From assembly GCA_903929885.1 (NCBI GenBank), contig CAIYWI010000060.1, forward strand, positions 1 to 64,000: a DNA stretch of 64,000 nt. The letters are read 5' to 3'. The notes below the pieces were generated by a model that saw only the letters and a list, made by a program, of their open reading frames with translations, searched no databases and was not told the DNA's origin. The position numbers and the translations under genes were made by a program. Shown in pieces: positions 39,911-48,517 of this stretch; position 1 is the stretch's first letter, and every line of letters starts with the position of its first letter. Source of the stretch: an uncultured Phycisphaerales bacterium. Lineage in GTDB: Bacteria > Planctomycetota > Phycisphaerae > Phycisphaerales > UBA1924.

Positions 39911-41623
39911 ATGACCGTCCGTGCAGATCACGCCCCGTCACGCCCGATGGAGGTCCCCGCCGGGGGCGACGGGACGGGCATCGGCAACCTTCGGTCGGCA
40001 CCGGCCGACCGGCTCGAGGTCGAGGGCATCATCGTTCCTTCCGGGGGCTTCTCCTTGCACCCAAGCGGCCCGACGCCGCCCCAGTCCGATCCGATCGGCG
40101 AGTCGCTCAAGGGCGTCGGGCACCTGCTGCTCAACGCCATCGGCGAGGGGGTCTGCATCGCGACTCGCGACGGCGAACTGCTGTGGTGCAACGACTACGT
40201 GACGTCGCTCACCGGGGCGATGCGAGAGCGTCTCAAGGTGGCGTGTCGGCAGTTCGACCGCGAGCATCCCGCGCCGCCGCCGGGCGTCGAGGTGCGGCCC
40301 GATGGCCCCTGCCTGCGGGTGACGTCGGTGATGGTCGAGGACGATCGGCACCATTCGGTGAGCATCGCGCCGCTGCCGGCGTCCGCGCCGTCGCTGGGGC
40401 TGCCCCCGAACGGGCTCATGATCGTGATCACGGACGTGTCGGCGACGCGACGCCTGCAGTTCAAGATCGCGGCCATCGACCAGGCGGGCGCCGACCTGAT
40501 GCGGCTCGACGCCGACGTGGTCCGCAAGTACAACGCGATGGAGCGGCTGCAACTGCTGGAGGAGCGGATCGTCAAGATCGCCGCCAGCCTGCTGCACTTC
40601 GACCACTTCGCCATCCGGCTCGTGGACGAACGCGAGGATCGCCTGCTGCTGGTGATCGGCCACAACCTGCCGCCCGAGTACGACGCGTTCATCATCCGCG
40701 CCCGCCTCGAGGGCCACGGCATCACCGGGCACGTGGCCGCCAGCGGCCGCTCGTACATCTGCAACGACATTCGCAACGATCCGCTGTACCTGCCCGGCGT
40801 GGAGGGCGCGAAGAGCTCGCTGACCATCCCGCTTCGGGTCAACGACAAGGTCATCGGCGTGTTCAACGTCGAGAGTCTCGAGCCCGGGGCCTTCACCGAG
40901 GAGGACCGCCAGCTCGGCGAGATCTTCGCTCGCTACGTGGCCATGGCGCTCAACATGCTCGACCTGCTGGTGGTGGAGAGGATCACCACCAACCAGACGG
41001 TCACGGGTCGCGTGACGCACGAACTCGACGAACCGCTTCAGGACATCGCGCACCAGGTCGAACTCCTGCTGCACCGCGAATCGGCCGACGGCCCGGTGCG
41101 GGACCACCTCCGCAAGATCAACGACGACCTGGTGGCCATTCGAGCCCGCATGAAGGAGTGCGCCGTTGGACCGCAATCCCTGCTCGACGTCGAGCGGGCC
41201 ATGGCCGACCGATCGCTCGACCCGGTGCTCGACGGCAAGTACGTGCTGGTGGCGGACGACGAGCCCAACATCAGGCGGATCATCGGCGACTACCTCTCGC
41301 TCAAGGGGTGTCGGCTCAAGGTCTGCTCCAGCGGCGGCGAGGCCATCAACGCCATCAAGGCCGATCCCGGCGCGTTCGATCTGGTCATCAGCGACATCCG
41401 GATGCCCGACGCCAACGGCTACGACGTCTTCAGCGCCGCACGCACCCATTGCACGGGCGTGCCCGTCATCCTCATGACGGGCTTCGGGTACGACCCGTCC
41501 CACTCCATCGTCCGCGCCCACACCGAGGGGCTCCACGGCGTGCTCTTCAAGCCCTTCCAACTCCAGCGGCTCATGGTGGAGGTCCGCGGCGCGTTCGGCG
41601 CCGCCCCGCCCCCCAACGCCTGA
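39911..41623 (+). CDS. PAS-GAF-DHp-receiver regulator without an ATPase domain
   Basis: 570 residues, soluble. About 70-180 is a PAS-like domain (LLNAIGEGVCIATRDGELLW); about 210-355 a GAF domain (IAASLLHFDHFAIRLVDERE ... SLTIPLRVNDKVIGVFNVES). Residues 363-415 look like a histidine-kinase dimerisation helix pair with His370 in TGRVTHELDEPLQD. The HATPase domain that should follow is absent: a receiver domain starts directly (VLVADDEP at 445-452, acceptor Asp495 in SDIRMPD, Lys547 in LFKPF). Without its own ATPase it may take phosphate from another kinase or act as a phosphorelay scaffold. No partner kinase is nearby. Confidence 0.8.
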   Translation: MTVRADHAPSRPMEVPAGGDGTGIGNLRSAPADRLEVEGIIVPSGGFSLHPSGPTPPQSDPIGESLKGVGHLLLNAIGEGVCIATRDGELLWCNDYVTSLTGAMRERLKVACRQFDREHPAPPPGVEVRPDGPCLRVTSVMVEDDRHHSVSIAPLPASAPSLGLPPNGLMIVITDVSATRRLQFKIAAIDQAGADLMRLDADVVRKYNAMERLQLLEERIVKIAASLLHFDHFAIRLVDEREDRLLLVIGHNLPPEYDAFIIRARLEGHGITGHVAASGRSYICNDIRNDPLYLPGVEGAKSSLTIPLRVNDKVIGVFNVESLEPGAFTEEDRQLGEIFARYVAMALNMLDLLVVERITTNQTVTGRVTHELDEPLQDIAHQVELLLHRESADGPVRDHLRKINDDLVAIRARMKECAVGPQSLLDVERAMADRSLDPVLDGKYVLVADDEPNIRRIIGDYLSLKGCRLKVCSSGGEAINAIKADPGAFDLVISDIRMPDANGYDVFSAARTHCTGVPVILMTGFGYDPSHSIVRAHTEGLHGVLFKPFQLQRLMVEVRGAFGAAPPPNA

Positions 41624-41643
41624 GACGTCCCCCGCGACGCCCC

Positions 41644-41649
41644 TAGACT
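41644..41649 (+). promoter_or_regulatory. -10 element of asnB (TAGACT)
   Basis: TAGACTCG ends 12 bases before the ATG at 41662. Confidence 0.4.
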
Positions 41650-41661
41650 CGCACGCTCACC

Positions 41662-43569
41662 ATGTGCGGCATCGGCGGCATCCTCCTCCCGCGCCATCGC
41701 GACGGCGTTCGGCAACCCGAGCGCCTCGAAGAACTGCTCGCACGCCTCGACGACGCCGTCCGACCCCGCGGCCCCGACGGCCACGGCCGCTTCGCGTCCG
41801 AATCGACGCACCTGCTCCACCGACGGCTCTCCATCATCGACCATGACGGGGGCGTCCAGCCGATGACCCTCGATGCCTCCGGCGCGACGTGGCGCCCCGA
41901 CGCCATCTCACGGCCCGCCACTTCCCTGGCCTTCAACGGCTGCATCTACAACCACCGCGAGTTGCGACGCGAACTCGAGTCCGTCGGCGAACGCTTCTCC
42001 TCCGATCACAGCGACACCGAAGTGCTCGCCCGAGCCCTTCGGCGCTGGTGGACCGACGCGCTGCCTCGACTCGAAGGCATGTTCGCGCTCGCCGCGTGGC
42101 GACGCCTCGACGACGGCGTGGAGGAACTCCTGCTCGCAAGGGATCGCTGCGGCGAGAAACCCCTCCACTACCTGCCGCTCGACGGCGGCGTGGCCTTCTC
42201 GAGTTCCGCCGCACCGCTGCTGGCCATCTCGACTCGACACGCTCCCCACGCGTCGCGCGAGGATGCCACGTGCCTGGCCCGTTGGCTGGCATGGGGATTC
42301 TGCGACCGCCCCCTTCGCAACGTGCACGAACTTGGGCCGGGATCGTGGATGTGCTTCAACTCGAGGTCGGCATGCTGTCGCGGCGAGTTCGGCCACCGCC
42401 CCGACAACATCCCCGCGACCTCCGAACCGCTGACCGTCGTCCGGGTGGAGTCGATGCTCAGGTCCGCGGTGCACGCACGGCTCGACGCCGACGTGCCGCT
42501 GGGCTGCTTCCTGTCAGGCGGCGTCGACTCATCGCTGGTCGCGGCCTTCGCCCGAGAGGCGAGGCCCGATCTGGCCACCTTCTGCGTCGCCATGCCGCAG
42601 GCGACCCACGACGAATCCGGACACGCACGGCGGGTGGCAGCGTTGCTGGGCACCCGCCACCGCACGCTCGAATGTTCGCCGGACGCAGCGACGGACTTGT
42701 GCCGGCTGATCGACAGCCTCGGGCTTCCGTTTGCCGACAGTTCACTGCTGCCGACCCACTGGGTGAGCGTTGCCGCCCGGCAGCACGTCAAGGTCGCCCT
42801 TTCCGGCGACGGGGGCGACGAGTTGTTCCGCGGCTACCGGCGTCATCAGGCGGCGGCGCTGCTGCGTCGGTGGGGTCCGCCCCTGCGACTTGCGGGCAAG
42901 GCGACCCGACCGTTGCATGGCATGCTGGGCGAGGCCGGGCGATTGCTCGGAGCGGCCTCGGGCATGGGCTACCCGCAGATCGGCATGGTGATCCGTCCAG
43001 CCACGCTCGTCGACTTGATCGGCGAGCGCTTGACCGCCGCGTGCCTTGACGACGCCCGGGCGGCGTGGAGCCGGGAGGGCGTGATGGATGCCCCGTGGTG
43101 GGACTTTGCGTGCTACCTGCCGGGGGACCTGCTCCGGAAGGATGACGCGGCATCGATGGCCGTCGCGTTGGAGGTTCGCTGTCCGATGCTGGACTCCGGA
43201 CTGGTTCGCGCATGCCTGGGGGCTTCGGAGGCATCACTGATGCCCGAGGGGGAGCGCAAGGGCCTGCTGCGGGCGGTGGCGAGGCGACACGTGCCGGCGG
43301 AGGTGGTGGACCGGCCCAAGCAGGGCTTCGCCGTGCCGCTGGCACGCTGGTTCCGGGAGGACTTCGGGGGTCTCGGGACGCTTCTGGGCGACGTGCTGGG
43401 CGGGGCCGACCCGTTTCCGGAGAATGTGTTGGGATTCCGGGTGGATCGCCGATCTGTGGGAAGGATGGTCGACGAGCACCGGGGGCTCGTTCGTGACCAC
43501 TCGCAAGGGCTGTTCGCGCTGCTGTCGCTGGCACTCTGGTGCCGCGGAATGGAACGCGGGTTCGCCTGA
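41662..43569 (+). CDS. asnB: Asparagine synthetase (glutamine-hydrolysing)
   Basis: 635 residues. Makes asparagine (or a related amide on another substrate) from aspartate, ATP and glutamine. The class II glutaminase starts at Cys2 (MCGIGGI), with RRLSIID and FNGCIYNH (91-98) lining the site. The synthetase domain has the PP-loop SGGVDSS (285-291), SGDGGDELFRGY and a C-terminal KDDAASMAVALEVRCPMLD. Length fits AsnB; similar proteins also act in exopolysaccharide or secondary-metabolite clusters, but nothing here points that way. Confidence 0.9.
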   Translation: MCGIGGILLPRHRDGVRQPERLEELLARLDDAVRPRGPDGHGRFASESTHLLHRRLSIIDHDGGVQPMTLDASGATWRPDAISRPATSLAFNGCIYNHRELRRELESVGERFSSDHSDTEVLARALRRWWTDALPRLEGMFALAAWRRLDDGVEELLLARDRCGEKPLHYLPLDGGVAFSSSAAPLLAISTRHAPHASREDATCLARWLAWGFCDRPLRNVHELGPGSWMCFNSRSACCRGEFGHRPDNIPATSEPLTVVRVESMLRSAVHARLDADVPLGCFLSGGVDSSLVAAFAREARPDLATFCVAMPQATHDESGHARRVAALLGTRHRTLECSPDAATDLCRLIDSLGLPFADSSLLPTHWVSVAARQHVKVALSGDGGDELFRGYRRHQAAALLRRWGPPLRLAGKATRPLHGMLGEAGRLLGAASGMGYPQIGMVIRPATLVDLIGERLTAACLDDARAAWSREGVMDAPWWDFACYLPGDLLRKDDAASMAVALEVRCPMLDSGLVRACLGASEASLMPEGERKGLLRAVARRHVPAEVVDRPKQGFAVPLARWFREDFGGLGTLLGDVLGGADPFPENVLGFRVDRRSVGRMVDEHRGLVRDHSQGLFALLSLALWCRGMERGFA

Positions 43570-43613
43570 TGGGCCTCACGGGGCCTTCGAGTGATCGGTC
43601 ACCCATGGGCTCA

Positions 43614-43619
43614 TAGGAT
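43614..43619 (+). promoter_or_regulatory. Possible -10 element (TAGGAT)
   Basis: TAGGAT in the 126-bp gap before the amidase gene, 76 bases before its ATG. No supporting -35 box. Confidence 0.2.
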
Positions 43620-43695
43620 GGGGCCTTGGGGGTGATCAACCTGCGACGCTGTCAGAGACGGGACGGGATCTTCCACGCTGCTCCAGGACGGAACC

Positions 43696-44454
43696 ATGGG
43701 CGAAGAGAGTTTCATCGACACGCTGACACGACGGCAACTCCTCAGGGGCGGCCTGCTCACGGGCGCGGCTGCGCTGCTGGCCGGGTGTCAGCAACCGACT
43801 CGCGTGGCGCAGACGGTGCCCGGGCCGCTGTGGCCCGACCTTGAGAAGGCGGCTGAAGATCCCCCGCTGCCGCCGACGGTGCGGCCGGCGCCGGAACCCA
43901 ACGTCGTCTTCCCGAAGCCCGAGGCCGCGCCTGCGGGCGTGATTCCTCGAAGCCGCTGGACCACGGGCCGAGTGATCGAATCGCGGGTGAGCTCGATGAG
44001 CGGGGTCTCTCGCATCACGGTGCACCACGAAGGGATGATCTTCAGCGGCTCGACGGATCCGAGCGCGATCGCCAAGCGGCTCTCCAACATCCGTTCGGCC
44101 CACATCAACCGTCGCCCCGAGCCCTTCGGCGACATCGGCTACCACTACATCATCGATCCGGCGGGTCGCATCTGGGAGGGTCGCCCGCTCCGCTTCCAGG
44201 GAGCGCACGTCGAGCGAAAGAACGAGCACAATCTGGGCATCATGGTCATGGGCAACTTCGAGCAGCAGCGGCCGACTCCGGCGCAGCTCGCCTCGCTTGA
44301 GCGATTCGTGATCGACCAGATGAAGCGGTACCAGGTGCCCGTCAGCCGGCTGTACACCCATCGCGAGATCGGCGACACGCTGTGCCCCGGGCGGAACCTG
44401 CAGCGTTGGATGCTCGCCCAGCGTTCTCCGGCGGGTGCCTTCGCCCGCATCTGA
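43696..44454 (+). CDS. N-acetylmuramoyl-L-alanine amidase (PGRP type), lipoprotein
   Basis: 252 residues. The N-terminus has both a lipobox (LLAGC, Cys31) and a twin-arginine-like motif (TRRQLLRGG), so it is probably Tat-exported and lipidated. After a Pro-rich linker the amidase_2 domain (about 82-240) keeps the zinc ligands of T7 lysozyme-like enzymes: His110 (or 111) in TVHHEG, His222 and Cys230 in THREIGDTLCPG, plus the catalytic-site Tyr in GDIGYHYIID. It cleaves the bond between muramic acid and the stem peptide in the periplasm. Presence fits the view that planctomycetes have peptidoglycan. Confidence 0.87.
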   Translation: MGEESFIDTLTRRQLLRGGLLTGAAALLAGCQQPTRVAQTVPGPLWPDLEKAAEDPPLPPTVRPAPEPNVVFPKPEAAPAGVIPRSRWTTGRVIESRVSSMSGVSRITVHHEGMIFSGSTDPSAIAKRLSNIRSAHINRRPEPFGDIGYHYIIDPAGRIWEGRPLRFQGAHVERKNEHNLGIMVMGNFEQQRPTPAQLASLERFVIDQMKRYQVPVSRLYTHREIGDTLCPGRNLQRWMLAQRSPAGAFARI

Positions 44455-44509
44455 CGGCGGCGGCCGTTCGAACCGGACGAATGCTTCGGACCGCGCGTGA
44501 CGCGATCGC

Positions 44510-45361
44510 ATGATTCCCCGGTTCTCCCAGTTTCCCGCGGCCCTTGCCAGTCGCACGCAGCATGCCCGTCTGGGGCCGATGCGCGTCCCGTCGCTGCTGT
44601 CGCACCCCGACTGGGAGCGTCCCGCGCCGGTGGTCCTCTGGATGCACGGCCGCACCGTCAGCAAGGAGCTTGATCCGGGGCGATACCTGCGGTGGCTGCG
44701 GGCGGGCATCGCGGCGTGCGCCGTGGACCTGCCCGGACACGGCGAGCGGCTCGATCCGGCGCTCCAGACTCCTCGACGGACGCTTGACGTGATCGCGCAG
44801 ATGCGAGCGGAGATCGACGGCGTGTTGGCAGCCCTCGGCGGCCCCGAATACCGGGGCATCTTCGACCTCTCCCGGATCGCCATCGGCGGGATGTCGGCCG
44901 GAGGCATGGTTGCGCTTCGGCGACTGTGCGATCCTCACACGTTCGCGTGTGCGGCGGTCGAGTGCACCACGGGCTGGCTCGAGGGGCTTTACTTTCCGAG
45001 CGGCGACCTTCCGGCGGGCACCGGACGCTTCCTTGAGCACGATCCGGAGAAGGTGGCGTCGCTCGACCCGATGCGACACCTCGCCTCGTGGCGTCCGATC
45101 CCGCTGCTCGCGCTGCACATCAGGGCCGACGAGGTGGTTCCGTTCGTCACGATGGACCGATTTCTCGACGCGCTTCGAGGTCGCCATCGCGAGGCGGGCT
45201 CGCCCGAATCCATGATCGAACTGGCGACGTGGGAGTCGACGGGATCGCCTCAGGAGCACGCGGGCTTCGGCCGCTTCTCGAACGACGCGAAGAACCTTCA
45301 GACGGCCTTTCTGGCCGAGCATCTCCGCGCCCGGCCGGTCGATCTCGACGCAACGGGCTGA
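44510..45361 (+). CDS. Alpha/beta hydrolase (dienelactone hydrolase-like)
   Basis: 283 residues. Strand and oxyanion segment VVLWMHG (41-47), nucleophile Ser129 in GGMSAGG, acid Asp in IRADEVVPF and His in PQEHAGF give a complete triad. DLPGHGER after strand four is common in esterases of the YitV/DLH kind. No signal peptide. Substrate not predictable. Confidence 0.8.
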   Translation: MIPRFSQFPAALASRTQHARLGPMRVPSLLSHPDWERPAPVVLWMHGRTVSKELDPGRYLRWLRAGIAACAVDLPGHGERLDPALQTPRRTLDVIAQMRAEIDGVLAALGGPEYRGIFDLSRIAIGGMSAGGMVALRRLCDPHTFACAAVECTTGWLEGLYFPSGDLPAGTGRFLEHDPEKVASLDPMRHLASWRPIPLLALHIRADEVVPFVTMDRFLDALRGRHREAGSPESMIELATWESTGSPQEHAGFGRFSNDAKNLQTAFLAEHLRARPVDLDATG

Positions 45362-45362
45362 G

Positions 45363-45368
45363 TACGCT
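45363..45368 (+). promoter_or_regulatory. -10 element of the MFS gene (TACGCT)
   Basis: TACGCTTG starts two bases after the hydrolase stop and ends 5 bases before GTG 45374. The in-frame TTG at 45368 would lie in the box itself, which favours the GTG start. Confidence 0.4.
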
Positions 45369-45373
45369 TGGCC

Positions 45374-46684
45374 GTGTCGCAGCAGCCCACGCCGCCTCCG
45401 GCCGTCTCCCTGACGAGCATTCGCTGCTCGCTGGCCTTGCTGCTGCTCATCAACCTGTTCAACTACATCGACCGCTACCTGCTGTCGGCGGTCGAGCCCT
45501 TGGTGCGCGACGAGTTGTTCGGGAAGGACCACCCCGACGCCAAGTTCCTGATGGGCCTGCTGGCGCCTGCCTTCCTCGTGACGTACATGGTGGCTGCGCC
45601 TGTGTTCGGGCGGTTGGGCGACCGCCATCGCCGATGGCTGATCGTCGCGATGGGAGTGGCCTTGTGGTCGCTGGCGACGGGCGGCACCGGGCTGGCGACG
45701 ACCTTCGGCGTGCTCCTGGCCATGCGGGTGCTCGTCGGCATCGGCGAGGCGGCGTGGGGCCCGATCGCCCCCACCATCATCGCGGACATGTATCCCGCCT
45801 CCAAGCGGGGCTGGGTGCTCTCGTGGTTCTACATCGCGATTCCGGTGGGCGCCGCGTTGGGCGTGGTGCTCGGCGGTCTCATCGCCGCCACGCTTTCGTG
45901 GCACTGGTCCTTTTTCCTGATGGCACCGCCCGGAATCGCCCTGGCGATCCTCGCGTGGTTCCGGCCCGAGCCCGCCCGCGGGGCGGTCGAAGGCGGCCGT
46001 GCCGAAGTCGCGTCGCAGCCGCTGCGACAGGCCCTGAGGGACCTGGCCCGCAATCGCTCCTTCGTGATGAACACGATGGGCATGACGGCGATGACCTTCG
46101 CCGTGGGCGGCATGTCGTTCTGGATGCCCACCTACATCCACGAGTTCCGGATGCAGGGGGGCACCGACGAGGCGGGCACGGCCCAACTCGCGAGGGTGAC
46201 GACCACCTTCGGCGCCATCACGGTGGTGGCCGGGCTCGCGGGCACGCTGGTGGGCGGCTGGATCGGCGACCGGCTTCGCGCTCGCATGAAGGGGGCGTAC
46301 GCGGCCTTCTCGGGGCTTGGCATGCTGGCCGCGTTCCCGTGCTTCCTCGGCGTGCTCTACGCCCCATTCCCGATCGCGTGGGGATTCATGTTCCTGAGCA
46401 TCTTCCTGCTGATGCTCAACACGGGCCCCACCAACACGATCATCGCGAACGTGACGCCCGCCAGCGTTCGCGCCACGGCGTACGCGGTCAACATCTTCGT
46501 GATCCATGCGCTTGGCGACGCGGTCTCGCCGCCGCTGATCGGCCTGATCGCCGACCGGACGGGCGACATGAACAAGGCCTTTTTGCTGGTAGGCGGCTCG
46601 ATCGTCGTTTCCGGACTTCTTTGGCTGCTGGCCGCGCGTACGCTTGACGCCGACACGGACCGCATCGCCCGCGGCGGCACGTGA
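45374..46684 (+). CDS. Major facilitator superfamily transporter (spinster-like)
   Basis: 436 residues, twelve predicted membrane helices. NLFNYIDRYLLSAVEPLVRD in helix one, the loop 2-3 motif GRLGDRHRRW, RVLVGIGEAAWGPIAPTIIA in helix four/five and GWIGDRLRAR in loop 8-9 are typical of the spinster/hexuronate-like MFS branch. Start GTG 45374 preferred (see the -10 box); TTG 45368 would add two residues. Substrate unknown. Confidence 0.85.
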   Translation: MSQQPTPPPAVSLTSIRCSLALLLLINLFNYIDRYLLSAVEPLVRDELFGKDHPDAKFLMGLLAPAFLVTYMVAAPVFGRLGDRHRRWLIVAMGVALWSLATGGTGLATTFGVLLAMRVLVGIGEAAWGPIAPTIIADMYPASKRGWVLSWFYIAIPVGAALGVVLGGLIAATLSWHWSFFLMAPPGIALAILAWFRPEPARGAVEGGRAEVASQPLRQALRDLARNRSFVMNTMGMTAMTFAVGGMSFWMPTYIHEFRMQGGTDEAGTAQLARVTTTFGAITVVAGLAGTLVGGWIGDRLRARMKGAYAAFSGLGMLAAFPCFLGVLYAPFPIAWGFMFLSIFLLMLNTGPTNTIIANVTPASVRATAYAVNIFVIHALGDAVSPPLIGLIADRTGDMNKAFLLVGGSIVVSGLLWLLAARTLDADTDRIARGGT

Positions 46685-46703
46685 GCGGGTTCGGGCAGGC
46701 AAC

Positions 46704-46710
46704 AGGAGGA
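46704..46710 (+). promoter_or_regulatory. Strong ribosome binding site
   Basis: AGGAGGA, 8 bases before ATG 46719, one of the best Shine-Dalgarno sites in the window. Confidence 0.75.
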
Positions 46711-46718
46711 CGCCTTCG

Positions 46719-46991
46719 ATGGGATGGTCGTTTCGACGATCGGTGAATCTCGGCCCGCTACGGATCAACCTGAGTCGCAGCGGGGTCGGATACTCGGTGG
46801 GCGGACGGGGCTTTCGAACCGGCGTGCGGGCCGGCGGGCGTCGCTACTCGACCTTGAGCATTCCGGGAACCGGCATCCGCTACCAGACTGGCGGCGGGCG
46901 ATCGACATCGTCGCGGTCCTCGGGTTGCCTCGTCATGATCGTCGCGGGCGCTGGTGTCGCGGCGCTCGCGGCCCGCTTCGTCGGCGCCTGA
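46719..46991 (+). CDS. DUF4236-type small protein
   Basis: 90 residues. The N-terminal WSFRRSVNLGPLRINLSRSG followed by a repeating GVGYSVGGRGFRTGV pattern and STLSIPGTGIRYQT is the DUF4236 signature. A C-terminal hydrophobic segment (CLVMIVAGAGVAALAARFVG) could span the membrane. Function of the family is unknown. Good AGGAGGA site upstream. Confidence 0.85.
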   Translation: MGWSFRRSVNLGPLRINLSRSGVGYSVGGRGFRTGVRAGGRRYSTLSIPGTGIRYQTGGGRSTSSRSSGCLVMIVAGAGVAALAARFVGA

Positions 46992-47065
46992 TCGATTCCA
47001 GAGTTCGCCTCGACGTTCCGTCCTGCCACGCGCAGGCACACGAAAGCGGTCCCGGAGCCCCATCC

Positions 47066-47362
47066 ATGCACGAATACGCCTTCATTCGCACGCTTCGAAC
47101 GCCCCACTCGGAGCGTTACCTGATTCGGACGCCGGACACGGAGACCGCGGCCCTCGACATTCACTTCCGCCCGCGAGGCGGCGCGGATGCGACGCTGGTG
47201 ATCTTCGAGCAGGCGCAACTGCCGGAGGAGGCGATTCCGGCCCTGCTCACGGCCATCGACGAGGTGATCCTGCCCGACATGACGCTGGCCGAGAAGGACA
47301 TCTCGTTCACCGTCGTGATCGGCCGGGTGCTGGGGGCCTTCTCCCCGGAAAGTGACACCTGA
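47066..47362 (+). CDS. Hypothetical protein, 98 aa
   Basis: Small acidic protein with alternating strands and one helix (PEEAIPALLTAIDEVIL), no signal peptide or membrane helix. CGGAG lies about 10 bases before the ATG. I do not recognise the family. It precedes the MoxR/Bat operon by 147 bases but shows no link to it. Confidence 0.55.
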   Translation: MHEYAFIRTLRTPHSERYLIRTPDTETAALDIHFRPRGGADATLVIFEQAQLPEEAIPALLTAIDEVILPDMTLAEKDISFTVVIGRVLGAFSPESDT

Positions 47363-47445
47363 GCCGGGCCTGGCGGCGACGGAAGCCTCGATGCGTCGCA
47401 TCCAAGCCGGTGTGGCTCGACGGTGACGTCGCCCCGCCGCACTCG

Positions 47446-47451
47446 TATGGT
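47446..47451 (+). promoter_or_regulatory. Possible -10 element of the MoxR/Bat operon (TATGGT)
   Basis: TATGGTTT, 58 bases before the moxR-like ATG. Weak, no clear -35 box. Confidence 0.2.
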
Positions 47452-47509
47452 TTCCTCCCCGCCCCGGGTGCGCTCCCGGGCCCGGGGAGGACGCTTGGAA
47501 GCACACGGC

Positions 47510-48493
47510 ATGAACGACTCGACGCTCGATTCTCGGACACAGGCGGCCGCGACAACCATCAGGAAACTGCTCGATGCGGTCGGGCGAGTGGTGGTCGGCC
47601 AGGGGGCGATGGTGGAGCGGCTGGTGCTGGGACTGCTGGGCGGCGGCCACGTGCTGCTCGAGGGCGTGCCGGGGCTGGCCAAGACGCTGACGGTCAACAC
47701 GCTGGCGAAGGCGATCGACGCAAGGTTCGCCCGCATCCAGTTCACGCCGGATCTCCTGCCCGCCGACCTGATCGGCACGCTGGTGTACAACCCCCGCGAC
47801 GGCACGTTCGCCCCGAGGAAGGGACCGATCTTCGCCAACATCGTGCTGGCCGACGAGATCAATCGCGCGCCGGCGAAGGTGCAATCCGCGCTGCTCGAGG
47901 CGATGCAGGAGCGTCGAGTCACCATCGGCGACACGACCTACCCGCTCGACACTCCGTTCCTCGTGCTGGCCACCCAGAATCCCATCGAGCAGGAAGGCAC
48001 GTACGCCCTGCCCGAGGCGCAGGTCGACCGCTTCATGCTCAAGCTCAGGGTGGACTACCCGAGCCGCACCGAGGAGCGCGCCATCATCGACCGCATGGCG
48101 AGCACACGGGAGGCACCCAAGGTGGAGCCGGTCGTGACGCTCGATGAACTCGACGAGGCGCGACGCCTCGTGGACGACGTGCGGCTCGACGACCGCATCA
48201 AGGACTACATCGTGTCGCTGGTGCACGCGAGTCGGCGGCCCGCGGAGTTCGGGCTCGACATCACCCGCCTGATCGAGTTCGGCGCATCGCCCCGCGCGAG
48301 CATCAACCTCGCCATCGCCTGCAAGGCGCACGCGTTGATGCAAGGGCGATCGTTCGCGATGCCCGCGGACGTGAAGGCCGTGGCGCTCGACGTGCTCCGT
48401 CACCGCGTCATCGCCAGCTACGAGGCGCAGGCCGAGGAGCTCGACAGCGACCGCATCGTGCAGCGGATCCTCGATCACGTGCCCGTCCCCTGA
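47510..48493 (+). CDS. moxR: MoxR-family AAA+ ATPase
   Basis: 327 residues. Chaperone-like ATPase that works with von Willebrand A proteins. Walker A is EGVPGLAKT (51-59), Walker B VLADEINRAP, sensor 1 LATQNP, and the MoxR-specific LPEAQVDRFMLK follows. C-terminal lid with LDITRLIEFGASPRASI. ATG 47510; the open frame extends 29 codons upstream but without family similarity. First gene of the seven-gene Bat operon. Confidence 0.92.
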   Translation: MNDSTLDSRTQAAATTIRKLLDAVGRVVVGQGAMVERLVLGLLGGGHVLLEGVPGLAKTLTVNTLAKAIDARFARIQFTPDLLPADLIGTLVYNPRDGTFAPRKGPIFANIVLADEINRAPAKVQSALLEAMQERRVTIGDTTYPLDTPFLVLATQNPIEQEGTYALPEAQVDRFMLKLRVDYPSRTEERAIIDRMASTREAPKVEPVVTLDELDEARRLVDDVRLDDRIKDYIVSLVHASRRPAEFGLDITRLIEFGASPRASINLAIACKAHALMQGRSFAMPADVKAVALDVLRHRVIASYEAQAEELDSDRIVQRILDHVPVP

Positions 48494-48517
48494 ATCGCAC
48501 GCCCAGCCCCCTGCGCC

